From Gammaproteobacteria bacterium (GTDB taxonomy: Bacteria > Pseudomonadota > Gammaproteobacteria > Ga0077554 > Ga007554), in the NCBI GenBank assembly GCA_021731145.1, contig JAKFXX010000006.1:1-64000 (forward strand): 64,000 nucleotides of DNA, given 5' to 3'. The first letter of the stretch is position 1; every line of letters begins with the position of its first letter. Positions 30,405 through 39,907 of the stretch are shown here, piece after piece. Under the pieces are notes generated by a model. It ran no database searches and was not told the DNA's origin. It worked only from the letters and a program-made list of their open reading frames with translations. The translations under genes and the position numbers were made by a program.

Positions 30405-30923
30405 GTGACTCAGCGGCTGTTTTTCGCGCTATGGCCGGACGATGCCTTGCGGCGGCGGTTGGCCGGACTCGCGGAGGATGTTGGTTCGCGCGTAACAGGC
30501 CGGATTGTGGCGGCGGACAACCTGCATATCACGCTGGTTTTTCTTGGCGCCCTGAACAGCGCACACAGGCAATGCGCGGAAGAAGTGGCGGCAGCCATCC
30601 GGTGTGAGCAGTTCACGCTTACGCTGGACCGGGTGGGCTATTGGTCCACGCCTCGTATCCTGTGGGCCGGTTCGATGCAGATCCCGGAGGCATTGCAATC
30701 GCTGGTGGATGGATTACAGACTGGCCTGGCGAGTTGCGGCATCCCCCTCGAAAACCGGCCCTACCAGCCCCATTTGACGCTCATGCGCAAGGTGGGCCGC
30801 CGGCCTGCCGCAGCCGCCATTGATCCCATCAGTTGGAGCGTCGAGCGGTTTTGTCTGGTGGAGTCTGTCTCCGGAAGCAATGGCGTGAGTTATCGCGTGG
30901 TGGCGTCCTGGCGCCTGGGGTAG
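30405..30923 (+). CDS. thpR: RNA 2',3'-cyclic phosphodiesterase ThpR (LigT)
   Basis: This two-histidine phosphoesterase hydrolyses 2',3'-cyclic phosphate ends of RNA. Both HxT/S motifs are present: NLHITLVFLG near residue 38 and QPHLTLMRKV near residue 123. The frame is open from TTG 30345, but GTG 30405 gives TQRLFFALWPDD, the usual family start, and 172 residues. AAGGAGG (30396-30402) lies only two bases from this GTG, which is close. The gene follows pncC by 43 bases. Confidence 0.88.
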   Translation: MTQRLFFALWPDDALRRRLAGLAEDVGSRVTGRIVAADNLHITLVFLGALNSAHRQCAEEVAAAIRCEQFTLTLDRVGYWSTPRILWAGSMQIPEALQSLVDGLQTGLASCGIPLENRPYQPHLTLMRKVGRRPAAAAIDPISWSVERFCLVESVSGSNGVSYRVVASWRLG

Positions 30924-31061
30924 CTACGCACCCTAATTGTCTGCAACTCTTTTTCCATAGTCTTGTCGAACCGCGCAATGTGGACGGAATTTGCATGTGC
31001 TCGGGTACTTGGTGGTTTCGTTACTGTAACAGCACACATGTATCACAAAGGTAGATTGATA

Positions 31062-32441
31062 ATGAAAGCAAGATATAAGTCTGTTGCGGCTGGTTTGCTG
31101 CTGGTGGCGGCCGGTACGTTATCCACACCAATCATGGCGGCGCTGCCGTTGGCGGACAGTCAGGGCGTGACCATGCCGACGCTTGCGCCCATGATCGAAA
31201 AAACGGCGCCTGCGGTGGTGAATATCTCCACGCGTGGGCGCGTTCGTGTGGAAGACAATCCATTGCTCCAGGATCCCTTCTTTCGCCGCTTCTTTGGCGC
31301 GCCCGACATGCCGCGCGAGCGGCCTACACAGAGTCTGGGTTCGGGCGTAGTGGTGGATGCGGTCAAAGGCTATGTGTTGACCAATAATCACGTCATCGAC
31401 AAGGCGGATGAGATCACCGTTACCTTGCGCGACGGGCGCAGCCATACCGCCAAGCTGATCGGCGCGGATCCCGAGGCGGATGTGGCGGTGATCCAGATCC
31501 CCGCCCAGGGCCTTAGCGCGCTACCGCTGGCCGATTCGAGCAAGCTGCGCGTGGGTGATTTTGTGGTCGCCATCGGCAACCCGTTCGGTTTGGGCCAGAC
31601 GGTCACTTCCGGCATTGTCAGCGCACTGGGACGCACCGGCCTGGGGATCGAAGGCTATGAGAACTTCATTCAGACCGACGCCTCCATCAACCCCGGAAAT
31701 TCAGGGGGCGCGCTGGTCAATCTGCGTGGTGAGCTGGTGGGCGTCAATACCGCCATCCTTGCGCCCGGCGGCGGCAATGTCGGCATTGGTTTCGCCATTC
31801 CCAGCAACATGGCGCACGACATCATGCGGCAACTGGTGACCTACGGCGAGGTAAAGCGTGGCCAGATGGGTATTATGATGCAGGATCTGACACCGGATCT
31901 GGCCAAGGCATTCAACATCAAAGAGCAGTCAGGCGCGGTAGTGGCCAAAGTGTTGAAGGGATCTCCGGCGGACAAGGCGGGCTTGGCTAGCGGCGATATC
32001 ATCACCACTGCGAATGGCAATCCGGTACGCGGCGCGGCCGAGTTGCGTAATGCCATCGGTCTGCTGCGCGTGGGCGAAAAGGTGGCGTTGGGCGTGCTGC
32101 GTGAGGGTAAGCCGCATACCATTACTGTTCTGATAGCGCAGGCCTCGCAGGCCAAGGTGGACATGGGCCGGGTTCAACCGCACCTGGCGGGTGCGACACT
32201 GGGCATGATCGAAGAGGGTTCTCCGCTGTATGGGCGCATCGAGGGCATGGTGGTGCTGGATGTCGAGTCTGGCAGCCGGGCGTGGAATGCCGGCTTGCGT
32301 AAGGGTGACATTGTCCAATCAGTCAACCGCCTGCCGGTGCGCACCATTGATGAACTCAAGCGCGCCATCAAAGCCAATGAGCGGCGTTTGCTGCTCGATG
32401 TGCGCCGAGGCAGGGGCAGGATGTTTATTGTTATTCAGTGA
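31062..32441 (+). CDS. degQ: periplasmic serine endoprotease DegQ (Do/HtrA family)
   Basis: This 459-residue quality-control protease has a signal peptide ending near STPIMA-ALP. The catalytic triad is in LTNNHVIDKAD (His), DPEADVAVIQI (Asp) and NPGNSGGALVN (Ser). Two PDZ domains follow (~255-350 and ~370-455). It lacks the long Q-linker of DegP and matches DegQ closely (FVVAIGNPFGLGQTVTSGIV). The frame extends 33 codons upstream, but ATG 31062 gives the proper signal peptide. An inverted repeat follows the stop codon. Confidence 0.93.
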   Translation: MKARYKSVAAGLLLVAAGTLSTPIMAALPLADSQGVTMPTLAPMIEKTAPAVVNISTRGRVRVEDNPLLQDPFFRRFFGAPDMPRERPTQSLGSGVVVDAVKGYVLTNNHVIDKADEITVTLRDGRSHTAKLIGADPEADVAVIQIPAQGLSALPLADSSKLRVGDFVVAIGNPFGLGQTVTSGIVSALGRTGLGIEGYENFIQTDASINPGNSGGALVNLRGELVGVNTAILAPGGGNVGIGFAIPSNMAHDIMRQLVTYGEVKRGQMGIMMQDLTPDLAKAFNIKEQSGAVVAKVLKGSPADKAGLASGDIITTANGNPVRGAAELRNAIGLLRVGEKVALGVLREGKPHTITVLIAQASQAKVDMGRVQPHLAGATLGMIEEGSPLYGRIEGMVVLDVESGSRAWNAGLRKGDIVQSVNRLPVRTIDELKRAIKANERRLLLDVRRGRGRMFIVIQ

Positions 32442-32448
32442 GGTTAGA

Positions 32449-32498
32449 ACCTGTCCACGAAAAATAGTTGAGTATTTTCGTACCTTTCGCGGACAGGT
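32449..32498. terminator. 14-bp inverted repeat after degQ
   Basis: ACCTGTCCACGAAA (32449-32463) pairs with TTTCGCGGACAGGT (32485-32498) with one mismatch, around a loop of about 21 bases. It lies eight bases after the degQ stop and 19 bases before the end of the convergent Sel1 gene, so it may serve both. It could also be a short mobile-element remnant. Confidence 0.5.
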
Positions 32499-32516
32499 AC
32501 GACTTCAACGCGGGAT

Positions 32517-32909
32517 TTACTGGTCGCCTCCCGCCTCCACCATCCTGTCATACCAGTATTGCGCCCTCTTCGGGTCGCGTTCCACCCCGAACCAGCCGTT
32601 TTCATAGGCTGCGGACATGAATTCCATGGCTTTGACCGAGCCGCTTTCGGCCGCAGTGATGTACCACTTTACCGCCTCCTGCTCATCCATTTTTACGCCC
32701 AGGCCGCTATGAAACATCATGGCCATGGTGAATTGGGCATTCGCATCCCCTTCTATCGCCTTGGATCGGATAATCAGGAACGCTTCATCGTAGTCGCCTT
32801 TTATGGCGGCTTTGTATCCGTCGTTAAGGCTCGCTGTCTGGGCATGCGGCGCGAGGGCCAATAACATGCCGGCAAGCAGAATTTTGGGGAGGCTGGATTT
32901 GATAGGCAC
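32517..32909 (-). CDS. small exported Sel1-repeat protein
   Basis: This 130-residue protein has a signal peptide (ILLAGMLLALAPHAQTA) and two or three Sel1-like helical repeats (AIEGDANAQFTMAMMFHSG, AVKWYITAAESGSVKAMEF, and AYENGWFGVERDPKRAQYWY). Such repeats usually mediate protein contacts in the periplasm. No partner is evident: degQ converges on it and the GGDEF gene lies upstream on the same strand, 74 bases away. Confidence 0.8.
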   Translation of the reverse strand: MPIKSSLPKILLAGMLLALAPHAQTASLNDGYKAAIKGDYDEAFLIIRSKAIEGDANAQFTMAMMFHSGLGVKMDEQEAVKWYITAAESGSVKAMEFMSAAYENGWFGVERDPKRAQYWYDRMVEAGGDQ

Positions 32910-32983
32910 CGTTCATCTCCGAGGAAGGTTGGGGTTGCAAAGGACGCTCTTTTTGACAAAATTGGCTGGACTCTATTTACATT

Positions 32984-34652
32984 TCATCCGCCCGCCAGCA
33001 CTACCTTGTTTCTCCCGCTGCGCTTGGCCTCATAAAGCGCCTTGTCGGCGGCCTCGCTGAATTCAGCGGCACTGCCATTGGGCGGAAAGACCGCCAAGCC
33101 ACAGCTAAAAGTGACATTAAATTCCCTGTCATCCACCCGGTGGCGTATTTGTTCGAAGCTGACACTAATCTCGTTCATGATGCTTTCTGCACGCGTGGCA
33201 TCGGCATCAATGAGAGCCACGGCGAATTCCTCGCCACCGTAGCGGCCAATGATGTCGGTCTTGCGCAGGCGCTGCTGCAACAGCCGTGACAGGCTTTTAA
33301 TAACCCGATCGCCGGTCGCATGCCCATAGGTGTCATTCACCGACTTGAAATGATCGATGTCGATCATGGCAAAGGCAAGCGGGGTGTTGCGGCGCTGGGC
33401 GAGTTCTGCGGCGTTATTCAGTAGATCCTTGGTGGCGGTGTGATTATAGAGCCCGGTCAGGCTGTCGCGCGTCATGAAGGAGCGCAGCATGTGGTAACGC
33501 CGTGCCCGGCTTGTCACTGCCGAAACCAGGTGGTCCGGCTGGATCGGTTTGACCAGAAAGTCATCGCCCCCTTGGCGCATCGCCTCAAGCTGCTTGTTCA
33601 GGTCGGTCTCGGCGGAGAGGAATACGATCGGTATGCCGATGTAAGCCTCCTGCTGGCGGATCACCATCGCCAGCTCCAGGCCGTTGCAGCCGGGCATGTA
33701 CATATCCATCAGGATCAGTTCCGGCGCGAATTCAACCAGCGCCTTCATGATGCTCATGGGGTCGGTCACTACCTCGGTGATCATCCCGGCCTCCTGCAGT
33801 GTCAATGCAAAAAAACGCGCCAGTGAAGGCGTGTCATCGACAATCAGGATACGGTAGGGTTCGGACGCTTTTTGCGCAGTGAGTGTATCGAGTGCGTCGA
33901 CCATGGCGCCGATGTCCACCGGCTTGGTGAAATAGGCCGCGCCTCCGGCACGCACCCCCGCCAGCCGCGCCTCCAGGTCGCCACGTCCGGACAGGAATAT
34001 CACAGGCAAGGGGGTTGCGCGGCCTTCCTGTATTTCCGCAACAGCATCGGCGCCATTACCATCGGGCAGACCCATGTCCATGATGAGCGCTGCCGGATTG
34101 GCTTGGCGCACCGCCTGTCTAAAGTCAGAGAGGTTGTGAAAGATGCGCGTTGTGTAATTGAAATTGCCGAGTTGCAGGGCCAGATCCTGGGCCAGAAGGG
34201 GGTCATCCTCGACCAGGTAGATCAGCCGGTGTTCGCTAGCGCTGTTGGGTATTTCCGATATGTGCGGCGCGGGAGAGGAAGATTCTTGCCAGTAATTGGC
34301 CCCGCTTTTCTTGTCACGCTGCTCCGCAGCCTGTTGCAGACCTTCCAGATAGCCACGGATTTGCGCACGCTGTGCCGCAGTGGATGGAGTTGCATGATCA
34401 AGTATCTCCTTGGCAAACTTCTCCAGAACGCGCGCCGCATCACTCACGGCGTTAAAACCGAATGTGGCGCCGGATCCCGTCAGCTTGTGCGATAAATAGT
34501 GTATGAGTTCCTTCTTCCGTCTCGCTGCATTTGCCGCCGCACAGCGTCGCTCCCACCGCCTCGATCTCCTGAATCCTGCCAGGCAATTGCGCCGCAAAAG
34601 AATCACGCAACGCTTGCAATTTCGCCATCACATCACCAGATGGATTAGACAT
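32984..34652 (-). CDS. HPT-REC-REC-GGDEF diguanylate cyclase with a frameshift
   Basis: The gene combines a histidine phosphotransfer domain ([11 protein letters not shown]), two receiver domains (LIYLVEDD ... [12 protein letters not shown] and ILIVDDTPS ... [13 protein letters not shown]) and a GGDEF domain with the intact active motif GGEEF. It should make cyclic di-GMP under phosphorelay control. The first HPT helix is encoded from ATG 34652 ([19 protein letters not shown]) in another frame. The two frames join if one G is removed at the CC of 34510-34511, giving [14 protein letters not shown]. Either a mutation or an assembly error splits the gene; a shorter product from 34606 would lack helix 1. 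ATG 34652 overlaps the stop of the next REC gene. Confidence 0.8.
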
Positions 34653-35037
34653 GGGCTTCCTCCCACAGACGGCGGACGGTGGCGGACAGCGTCATTGGAT
34701 CAAAGGGTTTGGGGATCACGGCGATCGCGCCCATTTCTTTATATTGGGCCACCTCATGCGGCTGCACCTTGGCGGTCATGAAAATCACCGGCGTGGCGGC
34801 GGTTTGCGGGAGGCCGCGCAAGGCCTTGAGTGTGCTCGGGCCATCCATGTCGGGCATCATGACGTCAAGTAAAATCAGGTCATGGCTCAGCCCTGACGCA
34901 GCTTGAACGGCCTCTCTCCCTGAGCTGCATATCGTTACCGAAAAGCCGCCAATGGCCTCAAGGGCGATCTGGGCCACGGCTTGAATATCAGCTTCGTCTT
35001 CAACGTACAGGATACGGTTTAATGTAGGTCGCGTCAT
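34645..35037 (-). CDS. single-domain response regulator (CheY-like)
   Basis: This 130-residue receiver protein has the acidic pair VEDEAD, the phosphoacceptor aspartate in [14 protein letters not shown] near residue 56, threonine in FMTAKV and lysine in PKPFDP. It has no output domain, so it probably relays phosphate. It lies between the GAF/PAS histidine kinase (21 bases upstream) and the HPT-GGDEF gene (8-base overlap). The three form one minus-strand operon with a kinase, a relay receiver and an HPT acceptor. Confidence 0.88.
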   Translation of the reverse strand: MTRPTLNRILYVEDEADIQAVAQIALEAIGGFSVTICSSGREAVQAASGLSHDLILLDVMMPDMDGPSTLKALRGLPQTAATPVIFMTAKVQPHEVAQYKEMGAIAVIPKPFDPMTLSATVRRLWEEAHV

Positions 35038-35058
35038 TGTGTTTTCACCTTGAATACA

Positions 35059-37998
35059 TCAGTCGTCCAGCTCTCGCCATTCCGGCAGGTCGAAATAAAA
35101 CGTGGTGCCAGTGCCAGATTGTGTTTTAAAACCAATCTCTCCGCCATGTTTTTCGACAATCGCCTTGCTGATATTGAGTCCCAGGCCAGTGCCACCTTTC
35201 TGTCGCGTATCCGAGGCGTCGGCCTGCGCGAATTTCTGGAAAATGCGGTGATGGAACTCTTCTGGTATACCGGGGCCGTGATCTGTGACGCTGACCCGAA
35301 TCTCCCGGCCATGCCGCGCTACTGAAACGACCACCACATCGTTGGTGGGAGAAAATTTTGCGGCATTGGACAGCAGATTGGCCATTACCTGCATCAGCCT
35401 GTCGTTGTCGGCCAGTGTCTTGACACCGGAAAGATCACCGTCCAGCGTATATTGAACGCGAAATTGTTCCGCATAGGCCTGGTTGGCTTCCAGTGCCACT
35501 CTCATGAGCTGCATGATTTCCACGGGATGAAAATCAAACACCAGTTTTCCCGATTCGATTTTTTCGATATCCAATATGTCGTTGATCAGGCGCACCAGAC
35601 GTTCGCAGTTGTTATGGGCGATATCCACCAGGCTTTTTGCCTGCGCGGGAATTTCTCCGGCCACGCCCCCCGCGATCAATCCCAGCGCGCCGCGAATCGA
35701 AGTGAGCGGTGTTCTGAGTTCGTGGCTCACCGTGGACACAAACTCATTCTTCAGGCGATCCACCTTCTTGCGCTCGGTGATATCGCGTACAATGCCCGTG
35801 AACAAACGCCGTTCCCCCAGCCTCATCTCGCTCACCGCAAGATCCATCGGGAAGGTCGAGCCGTCCTTGCGCCGCCCGGTAACTTCGCGCCCGATACCTA
35901 TCACTTTAGCGGCCCCGCCGCCCATGTAATTGGCAAGATAACCGTCATGGCCGCTATGGTAAGGCTCCGGCATGAGCATTTTGATATTCTTGCCGATCAC
36001 CTCGTTGGGCGCATAGCCAAAGATTTGCTCGGCGGCGACATTGAATGACTCGACAGTGCCTCGCTCGCTAATGGTGATGATGCCATCCAGCACATTGTCC
36101 AGAACAGCGCGGATGCGCGTTTCGCTGGCACGCAATTCTTCTTCTTTCTGTTTGCGCTCGGTGATGTCGCGCACTATACCCGTGAACAAACGCCTTCCCC
36201 CCACGCTCATCTCGCTCACCGCAAGATCCATCGGGAAAGTCGAGCCATCCCTGCGCCGTCCAGTGACCTCGCGCCCAATGCCTATCACCTTGGCGGTCCC
36301 GCCGCCCATGTAATTGGCAAGATAACCGTCATGGCCGCTATGGTAAGGCTCCGGCATGAGCATTTTGATATTCTTGCCGATCACCTCGCCGGGCGCATAG
36401 CCAAAGATTTGCTCTGCGGCGAGATTGAATGACTCGACGGTGCCTTGTTCGCTGATGGTGATGATGCCGTCCAGCACATTGTCCAGCACAGCGCGGATGC
36501 GCGTTTCGTTGGCGCGCAATCCGTCTTCGGCCTGTATGCGCGAGGTGATATCGGTTGACATGCCGCAAATGGCATAAAGATTCCCGCTGGCGTCATGCAA
36601 TGGGAATTTAACGGAGAGATAGGTATGTAACCCATCTTCATGGGGCGCGGCTTCCTCCCACATCAGCGAGGATTTTTCCTCGGCCACCTTCACGTCATTG
36701 GCGCGAAATGCGTCAGCGATCTCTTTGGGGAAGATGTCGTGGTCGGTTTTGCCCTTTACAGATGCACGGTCGAGATGGCAGAAGCGTTCATATGCGCTGT
36801 TTATTAATAAATACCGGCCTTGCAAATCCTTAACGTAAATTACCGCCGTGGAGTTATCCAGAACAGCCTGTAACTGTTGCTGGCTATTCTTCAAGGCCGC
36901 TTCAGTTTCCTGGCGTTGCCGGTTATTTTTGTGCGCGATGATGATGTTGGCGCATGTGTTCAGCATAGGCTGTAAATAGAGAAGAATATCGTCGTTGTAA
37001 CCGCCGGGCCGGTTGGCTATGCCAACCATGCCTACCATCTGGCCGCCGCTGTAGAGCGGCACGCCTAAAAAGGCATTGAGCGCGGGATGGCCTTCGGGAA
37101 GCCCGCCGCGCCGTGGGTCTGTCGCCGGATTATTGGCGACGACGGGCAGTTGGGTGCGGAGCACTTCGCCGAACAAGGTTTTTAAATTGTAAAAATTCAG
37201 GCCGTCCGCAATATTGTTTTCATAAAAATCCCGCGTTGCCGCATCCCAGGTAATATTGGTAATGGCGCAAGTGTGGAGATAAGGCTGGTTTTCCGCCGTA
37301 TGGAGCACTTCGCCAATGAAGCCGTATTCGCTATTGGTTAAGGCAAGCAGATCCGACAATAGCTCGTTAAATACCAGTGATGGATCGGTGTCGGCAATAA
37401 AGCGTGTCTGCGCCCGGCTCACGGCATTCAAGAGATTATGGTTGTAGCGCAGCTCTTCCTCGGCATGTTTGAGGATGTCGTTCGCATTGTTGAGCGCCCA
37501 CGCCTCATGAAGGCGGATGAGATTCAGCTCCTGCTGCGCCAGAATGGCAAAATGCCGTAGCGCCTCCCGATCCTGTTCGTTCAGGTGTTTTGGCTTATGA
37601 CCAATGATGCACAGGGTGCCTAGTTTGCTGCCATCCATGCCAATCAGCGGTTGTCCGGCATAAAAGCGGACATGCGGCTCGCCGGTAACAAGCGGATTAT
37701 CGGCAAAACGCACGTCAAGCAGGGCATCCGGAATGACAAATATGTCATCGCCGAGAATGGCATGTCCGCAAAAAGAGACGCTGCGTGGCGTTTCCGTTGC
37801 GGATAGTCCATAGCAGGATTTAAACCACTGGCGGTTTGCGTCCACCAGGCTAACCAGGGCGATGGGCACGTCAAACATCCGTGCAGCCAGCCGGGTGATC
37901 CGGTCAAAGCGGTCTTCTGGCGTGGTATCAAGAACATTCAGCGCACGCAGTGCGGCAAGCCGCTCGCTTTCATCAACAGGCAGTGGTGGTTCCAGCAT
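35059..37998 (-). CDS. GAF-GAF-PAS-PAS-PAS sensor histidine kinase
   Basis: This 979-residue soluble kinase has two GAF domains (~25-165 and ~195-355), a PAS domain (~370-490), and two nearly identical PAS units (496-623 and 624-751). A HisKA domain follows with phosphoacceptor His759 (STVSHELRTPLTS). The ATPase domain has an N box (ANLLSNAAKF), G1 (DHGPGIP) and G2 (GGTGLGL). No membrane segments are seen, so the signal is probably cytoplasmic, such as redox, light or a small ligand; no ligand can be named. It heads the operon with the single REC and the HPT-REC-REC-GGDEF genes. Confidence 0.9.
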   Translation of the reverse strand: MLEPPLPVDESERLAALRALNVLDTTPEDRFDRITRLAARMFDVPIALVSLVDANRQWFKSCYGLSATETPRSVSFCGHAILGDDIFVIPDALLDVRFADNPLVTGEPHVRFYAGQPLIGMDGSKLGTLCIIGHKPKHLNEQDREALRHFAILAQQELNLIRLHEAWALNNANDILKHAEEELRYNHNLLNAVSRAQTRFIADTDPSLVFNELLSDLLALTNSEYGFIGEVLHTAENQPYLHTCAITNITWDAATRDFYENNIADGLNFYNLKTLFGEVLRTQLPVVANNPATDPRRGGLPEGHPALNAFLGVPLYSGGQMVGMVGIANRPGGYNDDILLYLQPMLNTCANIIIAHKNNRQRQETEAALKNSQQQLQAVLDNSTAVIYVKDLQGRYLLINSAYERFCHLDRASVKGKTDHDIFPKEIADAFRANDVKVAEEKSSLMWEEAAPHEDGLHTYLSVKFPLHDASGNLYAICGMSTDITSRIQAEDGLRANETRIRAVLDNVLDGIITISEQGTVESFNLAAEQIFGYAPGEVIGKNIKMLMPEPYHSGHDGYLANYMGGGTAKVIGIGREVTGRRRDGSTFPMDLAVSEMSVGGRRLFTGIVRDITERKQKEEELRASETRIRAVLDNVLDGIITISERGTVESFNVAAEQIFGYAPNEVIGKNIKMLMPEPYHSGHDGYLANYMGGGAAKVIGIGREVTGRRKDGSTFPMDLAVSEMRLGERRLFTGIVRDITERKKVDRLKNEFVSTVSHELRTPLTSIRGALGLIAGGVAGEIPAQAKSLVDIAHNNCERLVRLINDILDIEKIESGKLVFDFHPVEIMQLMRVALEANQAYAEQFRVQYTLDGDLSGVKTLADNDRLMQVMANLLSNAAKFSPTNDVVVVSVARHGREIRVSVTDHGPGIPEEFHHRIFQKFAQADASDTRQKGGTGLGLNISKAIVEKHGGEIGFKTQSGTGTTFYFDLPEWRELDD
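35746..36513 (-). repeat. tandem duplication of a 384-bp PAS-coding unit
   Basis: Two 128-codon units in the histidine kinase gene are almost the same. A block of about 84 bases starting at 35921 recurs unchanged at 36305, exactly 384 bases away. The proteins of the units differ at only a handful of positions. This implies a recent duplication or gene conversion. Confidence 0.9.
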
Positions 37999-38370
37999 GA
38001 GGACTCCCTGGGTTTGGCTACCGTGAAAGCGCCATTATTCCGTCAATAATTGGTCGTGGGGATAGGTTATGCAATACACACGCCAATATTTTGCCATGCC
38101 CCCTGCGATGAATCTCCCGTACCTCACCCGTCCGATCCCGCCGGAATTAAGTTTGCAGGGCTAGGCCATTTAGCACAATCTGTGGAATAATGAGAGATAT
38201 TTTCAGGGAGTCTGAAAAATCCCGTGCCGGGGTTTTTTCAGGACACTCCTACGCTACACGCAACCCATGGAAATCAATGGATTGCGTTTGTCTTTTGCTT
38301 GCATTGTCCCCCATTGTCCCCTTCACGGGGATTTACGGGGAAATAAACCCACACAACAGGTGCCAAACAC
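37999..38370. other. intergenic region between the histidine kinase and recA
   Basis: The 372 bases separate divergent genes and should hold both promoters. A hairpin built on CTGAAAAATCCC and GGGGTTTTTTCAG lies at 38212-38240. No CTGT-N8-ACAG type LexA box was found by eye ahead of recA. No gene is seen. Confidence 0.5.
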
Positions 38371-39405
38371 ATGAGCATGACAGATGAACACAAGAAAAAG
38401 GCGCTGGGCGCGGCGCTGAGCCAGATTGAAAAGCAGTTCGGCAAGGGTTCGGTGATGCGCATGGGCGATGGCGGCGTGGCACGCGATATCGGCGTAATTT
38501 CGACCGGCTCGTTGGGGTTGGACATTGCGCTGGGCATCGGCGGCCTGCCGCGCGGGCGCATTGTTGAGATCTACGGGCCGGAGTCTTCGGGCAAAACCAC
38601 ATTGACGCTGCAAGTGATCGCCCAAGCGCAAAAGCTGGGGGGTACCGCAGCCTTCATCGACGCCGAGCACGCCCTGGACCCGGCCTATGCCCGCAAGCTG
38701 GGTGTGAATATTGATGATCTGCTGGTGTCGCAGCCGGATACCGGCGAACAGGCCCTGGAAATCGCCGACATGCTGGTGCGTTCCGGTGCGGTGGATGTGG
38801 TGGTCATCGACTCGGTGGCGGCGCTCACGCCCAAGGCCGAGATTGAAGGCGAGATGGGCGATTCCCATATGGGCCTGCAAGCGCGCCTGATGTCCCAGGC
38901 GCTGCGCAAGCTGACCGGCAACATCAATCGCTCCAACACCATGGTGATCTTCATCAACCAGATCCGCATGAAGATCGGCGTGATGTTCGGCAATCCCGAA
39001 ACCACCACCGGCGGCAATGCGCTCAAGTTCTATGCCTCGGTGCGCCTCGACATCCGCCGCACCGGCGCCATCAAGAAGGGCGATGAGATCGTCGGCAGCG
39101 AGACGCGTGTCAAGGTGGTCAAAAACAAGGTGGCGCCACCCTTTAAAGAGGCGAATTTCGAGATCATGTATGGCGAGGGCACGTCCCGCGAGGGCGAACT
39201 CATCGAGCTGGGTGTCGAGCACGGTTTCGTTGAAAAATCCGGCGCCTGGTATAGTTGCAGCGGCGAACGTATCGGTCAGGGTAAAGACAATGTGCGCACC
39301 TACCTGAAGGAACACCCCGACATGGCGCGTGATATCGAAGAAAAGATTCGCGCCAAGTTGTTGCACAAGGCTAGCGCTGCCGAGACGGAACAGGCTGACG
39401 CCTGA
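38371..39405 (+). CDS. recA: recombinase RecA
   Basis: This 344-residue DNA strand-exchange protein is also the co-protease for LexA. The Walker [14 protein letters not shown] is near residue 66, and the signature [14 protein letters not shown] near 215. The N-terminal [22 protein letters not shown] is standard. A start alternative at the second Met gives only two residues less. AGGTG lies eight bases before the ATG. recX follows. Confidence 0.97.
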   Translation: MSMTDEHKKKALGAALSQIEKQFGKGSVMRMGDGGVARDIGVISTGSLGLDIALGIGGLPRGRIVEIYGPESSGKTTLTLQVIAQAQKLGGTAAFIDAEHALDPAYARKLGVNIDDLLVSQPDTGEQALEIADMLVRSGAVDVVVIDSVAALTPKAEIEGEMGDSHMGLQARLMSQALRKLTGNINRSNTMVIFINQIRMKIGVMFGNPETTTGGNALKFYASVRLDIRRTGAIKKGDEIVGSETRVKVVKNKVAPPFKEANFEIMYGEGTSREGELIELGVEHGFVEKSGAWYSCSGERIGQGKDNVRTYLKEHPDMARDIEEKIRAKLLHKASAAETEQADA

Positions 39406-39461
39406 ACAGGAAGCGTACTCCGCCGGATGACAGTGCCGAGGGGGAGGTCAAGCCTTCTGTC

Positions 39462-39899
39462 GTGCGCAGTACCGCCATGAATCTGCTCGCCCGGCGCGAG
39501 CACTCCACCCGGCAGTTGCGGCGCAAGTTGAGCGCCCGAGGCATGGACGGCGCCGTCGTCGATGATACCTTGGCGGCGCTCGCCGAAGAGCGCCTGCTCA
39601 GCGACGAGCGCTTTATCGAAAGTCTGGTGCGTTCGCGCATTGCCAGGGGTTATGGGCCATTGCGTATCCAGGCCGAATTGCGTGAGCATGGCATCGGCGA
39701 CGAACAGATCGGCAATGCCGTCGACGCTGACGCCGGGTTTTGGCGCGACAGGATTGTTGATGTAAGGCGCAAGCGCTTCGGCACCGCCCCGCCATCCGAC
39801 TTAAACGAACGCGCCAAACAAACGCGTTTTCTACAATACCGGGGCTTTACCTCCGAACAGATCAGGGCCGCCTTCAAGCAGGCCGATAGTGATGAGTGA
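39462..39899 (+). CDS. recX: RecA regulator RecX
   Basis: This 145-residue helical-repeat protein inhibits RecA filament growth. It shows the RecX pattern AMNLLARREHSTRQLRRKL, EERLLSDERFIESLVRSRI and RFLQYRGFTSEQIRAAFK. GTG 39462 is used; ATG 39477 is a possible shorter start. The gap to recA is 56 bases, typical for a recA-recX operon with partial read-through. Confidence 0.92.
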   Translation: MRSTAMNLLARREHSTRQLRRKLSARGMDGAVVDDTLAALAEERLLSDERFIESLVRSRIARGYGPLRIQAELREHGIGDEQIGNAVDADAGFWRDRIVDVRRKRFGTAPPSDLNERAKQTRFLQYRGFTSEQIRAAFKQADSDE

Positions 39900-39907
39900 T
39901 TGATTGA

